A DNA stretch of 38,334 nt from Lineolata rhizophorae (Eukaryota > Ascomycota > Dothideomycetes > Lineolatales > Lineolataceae): the NCBI GenBank assembly GCA_010093515.1, contig MU001700.1:71123-109456 (forward strand), given 5' to 3'. Below the pieces are notes generated by a model. The model saw nothing but the letters and a program-made list of their open reading frames with translations. It did no database searches and was not told where the DNA came from. Positions 1 through 8,666 of this stretch are shown piece after piece (within the stretch, counting starts at the first letter, position 1; each line of letters starts with the position of its first letter). The translations under genes and the position numbers were made by a program.

Positions 1-275
1 GCCAGCATGGCCACCTTCATCTCCGCAAGCATGGCTGCCCATTGGTTCTGCCCATTATCTCTAGGTGCCTCCACCTCCTCGCCTGCATCCATAGTGGCCA
101 CGTCTTCCATTTCGTCATCGGTGTCCTGTCCGAGAGCAAGGCGCACGTAATTGGGTCTCTTGCCGTTGCGGCTGGGTCTGCCGTTGGGCCTGGCTGAGGA
201 TTTCGCCGGTGGCATGTTGCCGTGCAACGCGTCGTTGGTCAAGGCTCTTTTCCGACCACCAACACCTGTGGCCAT
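1..275 (-). mobile_element. Retroelement ORF1/Gag-like N-terminus, cut by window edge
   Basis: An open frame starts with ATG at 275 and runs leftward off the window, 92 codons without a stop. It begins MATGVGGRKRALTNDALHGN and is rich in Arg, Asn and Pro, followed by an acidic patch (DTDDEMEDVATMDAGEEVE). It ends in a segment that could start a helix (NQWAAMLAEMKVAML). A basic, low-complexity head followed by an acidic stretch and a coiled-coil-like helix is typical of ORF1/Gag-like proteins of fungal non-LTR elements such as the Tad clade, and also of some LTR Gag proteins. No zinc knuckle or reverse transcriptase lies inside the window, so the class cannot be settled. The visible part looks whole. 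Confidence 0.4.
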
Positions 276-1811
276 CGACCAGTGGGCGGACCCCACTTAG
301 AAGGTAAGGAAAGGTAAGTGAGAGTGATAAAACGATAGCAAATGCCTGGGGACAGGATGGACGGGCCACTCGATGAGTTTGTTCAATAAGGAGAGTGGCA
401 GCTTGATCTGGGGTTGCATGGGCGGTAGGTTATAATCGTCGTTCAATACGGTCCTGGTTAACCTGGCAGGCTGGCTTACTTTGCAGTAAAGACCTCGGTT
501 AGTCCCTCTCCTAGTGGTGCATGCGATATACTCTCCGGTCCGAGCTGAAGAGAGTACTTTTCGTAGATGGATCAACCAGTCGAGTAGCCTGGTCCTTAGC
601 GATCGGTATTGGTACCAGTTCCTTGCCTAGAGCTCGCGCGCATAGTGCAGTAAGTGTCGTAGGGTAGCAAATCTACGTGGCCCTTTTAGACCGGCTAAAT
701 CTATTTCTTCAGAGAGCTCATTGCGAATTCACTATAAAGACGTTAGCCAGTACGGTCACCTACCACTAGATAGGTATTACCGTAGTTAGGTCTCTTAATA
801 ACCAGTGTACTATCTCTTGACGACGCTTCTATGTCCAGGCAGCGCTAAAGTCGTCTATTCGCTTGCGTATTGTTTTTTCTCCAGCGACATTCTCCCCTAC
901 GTATCCTTCCCTTCTCCTGGAATGGTATACGCCACTATCTAGGTGTGTCACGGTCTGCCTTCTGGCAGGCGGATTGAATGGTGGAGATGTGAATCTCACT
1001 AGATGGTTGATTTCAGATCAGGGTCCGGTCGATGGGCGACCGGGGCCAGATTGATAGGTCAATCACGAAGTACACGATGGGTAGAATATGGATGAGAATG
1101 GATGAATTGCTATCTAAGAGTTGGATCGAGGTTGGATCCTTATAAGATTCAACCTCTATCACGTGAGCCTTCCGTTCACGGAAGGATCTTCCTAATCGTG
1201 TCAGCGTTTAAAGGTTAGAAATAGGGATAGATAAATAAGGCGAGGAGGTACTCTACTAGGTGCTTTGCTAAGAGAGGAGAGAATATTTCTCGATAGGATA
1301 TTAAGCTTTATCTATAATAATAGAATAAGATGTTTATAGAATTTCTAGTGAGTTTTCCGTAAATAAAATGCGTAGATATATACTTATGTTGATAGAATAT
1401 CTCTCTATCGATTCCTATTATATTCCTCTATACGTAGTCAAAGTGAGACTTAATAGCGGTAATCTATGGTTTAATACCTTATTCCATGGTTCACAACCTT
1501 TTAACACCATATTATAACTTTATCAGATAAAGCGCTTCAATTTTTTTCCCATCTAGTAGATTCCGTGGAGTCAATCCATGGATCCAGAGAGCGTGGAAGC
1601 TAATCTGAACTAAAACGTTCCACACGAACTTGCATTGACGCAATCAACTATCAAAATTTCGCAAGGCCAACAATCGATGTATTAGATCACATTCCTTGGT
1701 CGGAAGTTGGCTTTTCTCCTTTGTTTGCAACATTCCCAAAATATACCTCAAAGAAAGAAAACCCCATATAAAGGGCGCAAGTGTGTCTTAGCTATCTACT
1801 GATCGCTATTC
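276..1811. other. Gene-free tract with TpA-rich, AT-rich core
   Basis: No convincing coding frame is seen on either strand. The stretch about 1200-1560 is visibly AT-rich with many TA steps, such as runs of tatctataataatagaata type. That is the look of repeat DNA decayed by C-to-T changes (RIP-like). The part next to the ORF1-like frame (276-900) may be its 5' leader. Nothing else is recognised. Confidence 0.4.
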
Positions 1812-2378
1812 TCAACCGCGCCGGAGGACAAACGCTCCATCTTGATCGAAGTAACCGAGGCGCGCAACGAGCAAGATCGCTTTGTCCCGGATTTGTTTCT
1901 CGACTTGCGAATGTCAGCTAAGCACTAATATTATATACCCTTTAAAGAAGACTTACACCACTGAATAAGGAACTCTTCATCAAAAGGTTCCTCATCCGCT
2001 CCGATAGTACGGTTGATGAAGTTGAGCAACAATGTAAGTTCAGGCCCATTAGGTCGGCGACAGACCAGAAAGAATTCTTCTAGAAGCGCCAACGCCATGA
2101 GAGGTATTCTCTCGGTATTTAGCCGAATACTGGATTCTAGTGTCAATGTGTCGACGACCCTAGCTTGTAAGCTTGTGTTACTTAGTATTGAGTATGTTCG
2201 CTTACATGTTCACGAACTTCTTAGCGAAGAGACGCCAGAAGACATTCTTAACCTGGTGATATGGTCCCGGAGCTAACAACCGATATAGAGAGTTTGCGAC
2301 GCCTCCTTCAACTGCGAAAATTGATTCGAGTCCCTCCACGATAGTTGGTTCGTGCCGAAAAAGCGTTGAAAAAATCAT
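1812..2378 (-). CDS. Unrecognised spliced gene beside the HMG-box gene
   Basis: Three exons on the minus strand join in frame: 2206-2378, 1957-2159 and 1812-1903. Intron one (2160-2205) has a GTAAGC donor and a TAG acceptor. Intron two (1904-1956) has a GTAAGT donor, a GCTGAC branch site and an AAG acceptor. From the ATG at 2378 the product is about 155 aa, beginning MIFSTLFRHEPTIVEGLESI and ending LVARLGYFDQDGAFVLRRG. It is mostly helical-looking, with no membrane segment or known motif. The frame is open upstream of 2378 to about 2524, so the true start may lie further 5'. It is transcribed away from the HMG-box gene, which suggests another mating-type-locus gene (a MAT1-1-2 or MAT1-2-x type protein), but I do not recognise the family. 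Confidence 0.5.
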
Positions 2379-2431
2379 GTGGCGCTGAGTAAAAATCGGT
2401 TGTTCGAGGTATTTTTGCGGCGTACGAATCG

Positions 2432-2710
2432 CTAGCGCATTATCGCGAACGCGTCGGTCTGCCGTTGGTGGTCGGCCACCGCCGTTGAATAAGCAGAGTC
2501 CAACAAGCGTCCAAAATCGTCAAGGTAAGCTTCCGTATCCTGCGATAGAGCAGCGGGTTGATACGCTGCATTGTGGACCGAGCGAAAGTATTTTTGGAGC
2601 TTCGACGGGAGCACGCCATCCTTCCAACCCAGAAGTCCTGTGAGCAGTTCCTCGCGATCGTTGCCTTGCGCCTCGTAGTGATTCTCGAGGGCGCTAAAAG
2701 CGTGACCCAT
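2432..2710 (-). CDS. Small ORF, possible 5' exon of the preceding gene
   Basis: A 92-codon frame with an ATG at 2710, beginning MGHAFSALENHYEAQGNDRE and ending DHQRQTDAFAIMR. It looks like real protein (mixed charged and hydrophobic residues, helical pattern). It lies directly upstream of the 1812-2378 exons on the same strand but in a different frame. No intron with a good donor joins them; the least bad one uses GTGGCC and a CTCAG acceptor. Either this is a separate short gene, or the two form one gene with an unusual intron or a frame change near 2440-2520. Confidence 0.35.
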   Translation of the reverse strand: MGHAFSALENHYEAQGNDREELLTGLLGWKDGVLPSKLQKYFRSVHNAAYQPAALSQDTEAYLDDFGRLLDSAYSTAVADHQRQTDAFAIMR

Positions 2711-2888
2711 ATTGCTCAGAGCGTGGTCAGAAGAGAAAATTCGTGCTGAAGTTTGCTTCGGTTTTGCTGCAGATCTGGCTGACAGTTGAACATGGAAAAG
2801 GAAAGTTCAGAGAGCGGCGGCCGGAATTTATAGAAATTCAGAGCGACAAACGAGCAACCTTGATTTATAGGCGCATCAAATCACTTAG

Positions 2889-3095
2889 ACTGGTTGCCTA
2901 GAGCAGTTGCCGAGAGCGGTTGCCTAGAGCGGTTGTTAGGCGCGGTTGCCAGGCGCGATTGCCAGGCGCTGTTGCTAGTCGTAGCTACTTAATGGTTGCT
3001 AGGGTCCGCTTGCTAAGACGGCTGCTAGGTTTGTTTGCTAGGACGGTTGCTAGGGCCGGTTGCTAGGTGAATATTTGGCACGGTTGCTGGGCAAC
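2889..3095. repeat. 13-bp tandem repeat of GTTGCYAGG half-sites in a divergent promoter
   Basis: About fourteen units of mostly 13 bp (GTTGCCTAGAGCG, GTTGCCAGGCGCG, GTTGCTAGGGCCG and so on) run from 2889 to 3075. They sit between two divergently transcribed genes. The series ends in a perfect inverted repeat, GTTGC-TGG-GCAAC, at 3083-3095. GTTGCY(A/T)RG matches the half-site of the RFX/Crt1 winged-helix family (full site GTTGCCATGGCAAC-like). The array could be a clustered regulatory site, or a minisatellite that happens to resemble one. Confidence 0.6.
3083..3095. promoter_or_regulatory. Perfect palindrome GTTGC-N3-GCAAC, RFX/X-box-like
   Basis: The 13 bases GTTGCTGGGCAAC are two 5-bp inverted arms around TGG, about 170 bp upstream of the HMG-box start codon. 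The layout agrees with the RFX (S. cerevisiae Crt1, S. pombe Sak1) consensus GTNRCC-N(0-3)-RGYAAC. Binding is an inference. Confidence 0.4.
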
Positions 3096-3265
3096 GGCTT
3101 CGCTGTGAATGCCTAGCGGCAATCTGCAGGCTTTATAGTTCTACTGTACACCCCCACACAGCCACGCTTTCCCTCTCTCAACTTCTCTTCGTCCAGCTCG
3201 TCAATCTTTGGCTACGCTTACGCTTGGTTCACTCTACCCCAAACTATCTTGATGACACTAGCATA

Positions 3266-4437
3266 ATGTCTTCGAACATGGAAACTATCACTCTTGAGGA
3301 ACCTCTCGCGTCTCTTTTTGAGTTTCGCGATTTCGAGTTTGAACATGCTTGGCTTCAAATCTTGATGCAAATCGCAGCGGGTCGATATGTTAATGTCATG
3401 CCTGGTCAAGCTGCGCATCAGATCGGTCGCGATGGAGTTCGGCGCTGCGCTATGCGCATCAGGTAAAAATTCGCGATATATGTACCTCTTACCGTAACTA
3501 ACTAAGGATTTAGTGGCCTCCGCCATCGCGACGTTGAAGTTACCACCTATGTCGCTTATGGTGAGGTGATGGTCGGCTTCTCCCCTCGCAATGAATACAT
3601 GGGTCTTCCGATCGACGAGAACAATAAAAACCAGCATGTCGACGCTCTAGCTGGACATCAGAGTGTTGCTCGGAACAATGAGAATGTTCAAAATGACCAA
3701 AATACTGTTCGGCCTGCTGCCAATGCTGGAAATCCCCCTCGCCCGGCAAATCGGTTCATCATTTTTCGCAAGGAGCGACACGAGTACTACAAATCCACCG
3801 GAATTCCTGCCAAAGAAATTTGTAAGTTATTGAAGTTTATTCATTATAATATCGCATAGCTAACATTATACCAGCTAAAATTGTCAGCAAAGAATGGAAA
3901 GAGCTTGGCCAACAAGAGAAAAAAGTGTACTACGACAAAGAAAATGAGGCCAAAGCTGCTCATGCTGCTGCATTTCCTGGATATCACTATTCCCAGCGTA
4001 AGTCGCGCCATGCTCGTCGGGCCGCGATCTTGGCGGAAGAGAATGCAGTTCGTCGGGAAATTCAAACGCCTCCTCGGGACAACAATGCTATTCAGCCTAC
4101 TGCAGTTGTTCCAAACGTCAACATGTCCAACTTCAACGTGGAGCAACTTGAAAACAATAATACTCGTCCTGCTCCGCAATTTCAGGCTCCGAATCCGGGA
4201 GTTCCGCATGGACGGGTCTACAACTTTGATCCCTTTGGAGCAGACTTGGGCGGCACTATTAATCAGATGAATTTCGCCAACTCGAACGGACCAGAGATGA
4301 TACCGATCACTGGAATGAGCGCGAGATCTAATGTTTGGGACCTTGCGACAGTCGGCTCAATTGAAGGGTCTCTTATTGAAGCGCTTGAAACGGCCAACAG
4401 AGAGCGTATTGCTGGAAACCTCTCGCGTTACTCCTAA
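3266..4437 (+). CDS. MAT1-2-1: MATA_HMG-box mating-type transcription factor (MAT1-2-1-like)
   Basis: Three exons, 3266-3462, 3514-3821 and 3875-4437, join in frame to 355 aa. The introns are 51 and 53 nt, with GTAAAA and GTAAGT donors, CTAAC branch sites and TAG/CAG acceptors. The start is the first ATG of the frame (MSSNMETITLEEP). An HMG box lies at about residues 142-220: RPANRFIIFRKERHEYY, then EISKIVSKEWKEL, then EAKAAHAAAFPGYHYSQRKS and a basic RHARR tail. The second intron splits the Ser codon of EIS|K. That is the conserved intron position of fungal mating-type HMG genes. The protein should be a nuclear, sequence-specific DNA-binding regulator of mating identity. MAT1-1-3 also has this box and intron, so it is the main alternative. 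The C-terminal half is Asn- and Pro-rich, with no other domain seen. The HMG-box assignment is firm; the exact MAT subtype is less so. Confidence 0.82.
3463..3513 (+). other. Intron 1 of the HMG-box gene
   Basis: Donor GTAAAA, branch TAACTAAC just upstream of the TTTAG acceptor, 51 nt. It restores the frame between RCAMRI and SGLRHRD. Confidence 0.8.
3822..3874 (+). other. Intron 2 of the HMG-box gene, conserved Ser-codon position
   Basis: Donor GTAAGT, branch GCTAAC, acceptor CCAG, 53 nt. It interrupts the Ser codon (T|CT) inside the HMG box, the position shared by fungal MAT HMG genes. Confidence 0.88.
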
Positions 4438-4619
4438 TGGCTTAAGTGATCCGCTTCAACCAATAGGTAGCCAGCTTCGCCATAAATAGTATCACTATCT
4501 GGAACTGAATGGATTACACCATAATACTACACTTTCGGGTAACGCATGTGATGTATATTCGACGCATATTAATTAGGCAATTTTCGCCTCTCATTCTCCA
4601 AACGAGGTCATGCCTTTTT

Positions 4620-5479
4620 TTTCTCTTCAACTGACGTCACGAACAACAAGAACCTTCTTCCGGAGGCGCTGGAGGCGACGGTGAGCGAGGAGGACGAGGA
4701 CCCGCTGGACTGGATCCCGCGCGACGCCGAGGAGATCCTGGACGACGAGGGCGTGGAGCTGCGGCCCGAGGCCGACCTGGAGCTCAACATGTCGCAGGAG
4801 GAGATCGACCGCATCTACGGGGCCATGGAGCGGGCCGAGCTGCCGCCGTTCTACAAGCGCATGGTCAGGGAGGGGGCCACGATGTACCGGTACTTCAACC
4901 GGGAAGACGACGTGTCGTTCATGCGGGTCGACGGGAAGCGGTCCACTCTCGGCTTGGCCAAGGTGCGCTCTTCTTTCGTCTTCACTTGTTTTCTTTTCGC
5001 AACTCGCGATTCGATTCGCTTAACCAAGTACACAGGGATTTTCGGGGTCGATGGTTGTGCGCGACGTCCATCACCTGCTACCGCCCATGCCCGTCATTAC
5101 ATTCCTTCCCGACGTGCCTCCTTTTGTTCCCCGCCGTCATCCTGACCGACAGTTCCCGACGCGCTCTGCCAATCTCGAGGGCATCTATTTCATGACGAGT
5201 GAGTTGTTGCAGCACTCCCTATCACATCGCAAAAGAAATTGCTCACCAAGCGGCGGGGTCGGCTTAGTGATCTATTCACGACATGGCGGGCCACAGCCAG
5301 CGGAGCTTCGCACAGGGAGGCGTGCGACGCATTACCAGCTTAAGACGGCCGTACATCCAGAGGAGGAAAAGGAATATTTCGAGGATGAAGAGGATGACGA
5401 GGAGCATGACGGGCGGGCCGAGCTGGCTACGAGGGTCGCGACGGAGGCTTCGATTCTCGATTCTCTGGTCGTTTCCTAG
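4620..5479 (+). CDS. Unrecognised gene lacking its 5' end, at the composition boundary
   Basis: Exons of one frame run from about 4620 to 4962, then 5036-5198 and 5268-5479. The introns are 4963-5035 (GTGCGC...ACACAG) and a probable one at 5199-5267 (GTGAGT...TTAG, frame kept either way). The product runs NLLPEALEATVSEEDEDPL, then LELNMSQEEIDRIYGAME, LPPFYKRMVREGATMYRYF and VRDVHHLLPPMPVITFLP, with an acidic tail (EEEKEYFEDEEDDEEHDG). The codons are strongly GC-ending, as in the genes to the right. I do not recognise the family. The frame is open to a stop near 4570 with no ATG, and no convincing 5' exon is seen. The gene may be a remnant cut at the edge of the mating-type region, or its first exon may lie beyond a longer intron. 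Confidence 0.5.
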
Positions 5480-6107
5480 CCGGATAAGTTGGGTGGCTTC
5501 GAGGACTAGAAGTTCAAGGGCGCAAAACAACCAAAAAAAAAAAAGAACACAAAAAATTGGGGGAGGACATTGGAGGAATGAAGGTACAAAAACCAAAAAA
5601 AAAAGGCAATGGCAGAGGGAGCAAAGAACAACAAAAGACAAAAAAAAAAGACAGCATGGCATCACAGGGACACGGCAGATGGGGAGAGCGAGAGCGACCA
5701 CGGCGGTTCAATGGCGGTTCCAGGACGCGGCAGATAGACAAAAGAACATTTCCTAGGCTTTGCAGTGCTGCAGATGCAACTAACCACGAGGTGAGGTCGC
5801 GACAAGCTTTGTGACTTGGCCGCTTGGGGCAATGCTCCGGGGTGTGCGAGGGTGCGTGTGATTGTGCTTGGTGGCTGCAGCAGAGTAGGGAGCGACAGGG
5901 GGGGCATGGGGCGAGCGCGCGACGCGGTTCGTTGGGGCGCGGCCGGGGGCGTTGGGCGGGACCGGGGCCTGCGACGCGCCTTGGCGGCCTTCGTCCACTG
6001 CGCACCATCTACTTCTGCACCACCTACTTCTGCACCACCTACCTCCGCACCACCTGCTTCCTCCGCACCACCTCGGCCGCCGGCAAAGTCTGCACCTCGC
6101 GCCCGCC
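5480..6107 (+). other. A-rich spacer and leader of the CIA30 gene
   Basis: From about 5500 to 5680 the plus strand is purine-rich with several runs of 8-12 A, as expected for a 3' UTR. From 6001 to 6075 a 15-bp unit (GCACCACCTACTTCT) is repeated about five times just upstream of the CIA30 start. No gene is supported here. Confidence 0.5.
6001..6075 (+). repeat. 15-bp tandem repeat upstream of CIA30
   Basis: About five copies of GCACCACCTACTTCT, the last two diverged. The repeat is open in more than one frame, including the CIA30 frame (HHLLLHHLLLHHLPP), so it could be read if an upstream start were used. Confidence 0.7.
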
Positions 6108-6956
6108 ATGCGACCGACGCCGCGGCTCCTCCGCCGGCCGGGCTTCGTCAGGCGCAGCCTGGACGAGTTCCTCAGGCTGTCCAACGTTGGTGAGCGGCCC
6201 CCCCTCGCGGCGCATCCCGGCCGAGGCTAACGAGCGCGTCCGTCAGCCGTCAACCTCGAGGGCCTCCGCGAGGCGACGAAGCCGTACCACCTGGTCTCCT
6301 TCGACTCGCCCGCCTCCATCGACCGCTGCAAGACCATGTCGGACCGCGACATCGGCGGCTTCAGCACCGCGCACCTCGACTTCGTCCCCGGCGGCAGCGC
6401 CTCCACTCGAGACACCCACCACGATGCCGACGCGCCGCCGCACGCGCGCTTCCACGGCCGCATCAGCACGCAGCTGCCCGCGTCGTCGCCGCAGGTGCAG
6501 CGCACCGGCTACGCGGCCTGGCGGACGCTCGACCGAGGCGCGTCGCTGTGGGGGCGGCTGCTGTGGGACACGTCGCCGTACCGCTACCTGGCCTTGCACG
6601 TCAAGTCGGATGGGCGGGCTTACTTTGTCAACGTCCAGACCGACTCCGTCGTGCCGACCGACATCCACCAGCACCGCCTGTTCGCCCAGCGGCCCGGCGA
6701 GTGGGAGACGGTGCTGATCCCCTGGGACGACTTCGTGCGGACCAACTACGGCAGGGTGGTGGAGCCCAGGCACGAGATGCTGAGGCAGAAGGTCCGGACC
6801 GTGGGCATCGGCAGCACCGACCGCGTCGTCGGGCCCTTCGAGCTGCGCGTCGCGGGCATCTGGGCGACCAATGGGCTGGAGAAGGAGCGGGGGGAGACGG
6901 GCGAAGTGGAAAAGGTGGCGGAGAATTTGGAGGCGGGGTGGAAGTACAGGCGGTGA
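6108..6956 (+). CDS. cia30: Complex I intermediate-associated protein 30 (CIA30/NDUFAF1)
   Basis: Two exons, 6108-6189 and 6247-6956, encode 263 aa. The intron has a GTGAGC donor and a CAG acceptor, 57 nt. The N-terminus MRPTPRLLRRPGFVRRSL is Arg-rich without acidic residues, as in a mitochondrial presequence. The CIA30 domain fills most of the rest: LVSFDSPASIDRCKTMSDRDIGG, then AAWRTLDRGASLWGRLLWDT, YRYLALHVKSDGRAYFVNVQ, HRLFAQRPGEWETVLIPWDD and VGIGSTDRVVGPFELRVAGI. The family is an assembly chaperone for mitochondrial NADH:ubiquinone oxidoreductase. The chosen ATG starts the presequence-like stretch. CIA30 is often found near Sordariomycete mating-type loci, which supports the reading of the HMG-box gene on its left. 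Confidence 0.9.
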
Positions 6957-7786
6957 TGTGGTTGGCCGCGAGAGGGGCTGAGATGGGACTGAAAGAGAAG
7001 AGATTCGTGGTGAGCAGGTGAGGTGGACGCCAGAGTGATGTGTCTTGCGAGGTGTTGACAATGGTCAGAGAAAGCGGGAAGAGAAAAAGTTTGCGATGAC
7101 GGTGTGTTGTTGGCAGTCGCAACAGGAAGGCGTGGTGGGAGTCGTCCCCAACGGTGGCATGGCGTTTGCACTCTTGTGTAGGTAAACAAGATAGGAACAA
7201 CATGGCGAGGTCTATGTGGCCTTCTCTTTTGTCCAGGTTGACTTATGTGTCTGTTCACTCGCGATCGCGAATTGGAAGCAGACGGCACAGCCGGGGGGAG
7301 GCGCACTGCCTTGCGCTCCCGGAAGAGCAGTCTAGACGCAGCTGGAGGAGTGTGCCACTTTTGTCCCGATTGACTTGCACGTCCGTTCACGCATGTTCAC
7401 GCACAATTGCCGACCGGAAGCAGAGTGCGCTCTCCAGCTGCGGCTCGCGGCAGGAGAGCACACCCCTTTTGCCCAGGCTTGACTCGTCTCTGTTTACTCG
7501 CGACCGCGGACCGCGAGGCGGAGAGCGGAGCCGGCGGAAAGAGCACCCTTTTGAAACACACCCAGCTCGTGGAAAGAGACCCAGCTCGTGGAAAGAGACG
7601 GTTTGATTATCCGAAGCCGCAAGTGAAACTCTGCTGTCTACCTAACGAACGGGGAGGACCCAGGGGGAAGGGAAGGTTGGGGGATTCTCGAAGTGATGCA
7701 GCCGCGCTCTCCGTACAAGTCCCGTCGTCCCCGCCAGGACTGAGCTGGCCCCGACCATTCCTTGCGAATCTTGACTTTGTCCCCCA
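6957..7786. repeat. Gene-free spacer with three diverged ~110-130-bp repeats
   Basis: No coding frame is supported. Three related blocks start near 7227, 7361 and 7468, each with CTTTTGYCCMGRYTTGACT followed by a TTCACTCGCGA-like segment and a GGAAGCAGA or GGCGGAGA end. A perfect tandem duplication of about 19 bp (ACCCAGCTCGTGGAAAGAG) lies at about 7559-7597. This spacer separates the convergent CIA30 and COX13 genes. Confidence 0.55.
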
Positions 7787-8374
7787 CTACTCCTTCTTGT
7801 GAAAGTTGACCTTGTCGTTCCAGAAGAGGGTCTGCCCGCGCGACCCGGCAAATCAGCGCGTCGAGCCCCCGAGCAACCGCGACGGGAAAAGGGAAGGGAG
7901 GTGACCACGGACCTTGTCGCCGTCGCCCCAGAAGTAGTTCTTGGTGCGCACGTTGAGGTAGGGGTAGGCGGGACGCTCCTCGAGCGGCGGCATGTGCTCC
8001 CAGTGCTCCCAGTGCTCGTTCCAGAGCCGGTAGGCGTTGGCGCCGGAGATGAGGAGCGCGGGGATGACGACGTAGATGGAGAGCTTGCGCCACAGGTCTG
8101 GAGCGACGGACGGGCACGATGCGACGCGTTAGCCGGGCGTTCTTTGCTCGCGCTCGACCCGGGAGAAGCGGCAAAGCCCACGGAAGGAAATCTCACCGCT
8201 CGTCGCCGCCGCGTGCGCCTTGACGGCCGCGCGCTCGCGGTTGAAGGCGTTGTCGGCGGGGCCCTTGAGCGGCTGCCCGCCCACCTCGGCCGAGTACGTG
8301 CGGAGGCCGGCGGGGCCGGCGGCGGTCCTGGCGCGCACGACGCGCGCCGTCGCTGCTGCAGTGCGGGCGAGCAT
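7787..8374 (-). CDS. cox13: Cytochrome c oxidase subunit VIa (COX13)
   Basis: Three exons, 8197-8374, 7913-8097 and 7787-7831, give 135 aa, the usual size. The N-terminus MLARTAAATARVVRARTAAG is a mitochondrial presequence. A single membrane helix follows LWRKLSIYVVIPALLISGAN, then AYRLWNEHWEHWEHMPPLEE, YPYLNVRTKNYFWGDGDK and TLFWNDKVNFHKKE, all family hallmarks. The protein is a nuclear-encoded subunit of inner-membrane complex IV. The intron at 8098-8196 has a GTGAGA donor. The intron at 7832-7912 must use GTCCGT to give DK|TLFW, an uncommon donor. COX13 commonly flanks APN2 at Sordariomycete MAT loci. Divergently transcribed from SNX3. Confidence 0.93.
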
Positions 8375-8666
8375 TTTCTCGTTGGGGGATGGATCGGGGG
8401 GTGCGTGGTTGCGGGAGGAGAAGGAGACGGACGGCTGCGGTTGACGTTGGGGGATCAGGTGAGAGCGGCTAGCGCGCCTGCCCACGTGAGGGCCGGGGGC
8501 GCTGCCGGGGCGACTGACGCAACTCGCAGCGCGCGCCTCGCGCTCTTTTCCCCGCCGTCCACGTCCCGCTCGCTGCGTCGACCGCCCGCGCTCGCAGATG
8601 CATCGGGGCGCTTGTCGTCCTGCCGCCACGAAGAGATCCCCTCGCCGGTCCCGAATTCGAGCAGCC
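8375..8666. promoter_or_regulatory. Shared divergent promoter of COX13 and SNX3
   Basis: These 292 bp lie between the two start codons. GC-rich, with no clear TATA box. An ATG at 8598 is in frame with SNX3 but adds an Arg-rich extension (MHRGACRPAATKRSP) unlike the family, so it was not used. Confidence 0.6.

Noticed and set aside
3218-3637. Minus-strand 139-aa frame
   Set aside because: Antisense shadow of the HMG-box gene; its plus-strand partner splices cleanly to a known domain.
5824-6717. Long plus-strand frame of 297 aa over CIA30
   Set aside because: Arg/Ser/Thr low-complexity shadow caused by high GC; the CIA30 frame explains the region.
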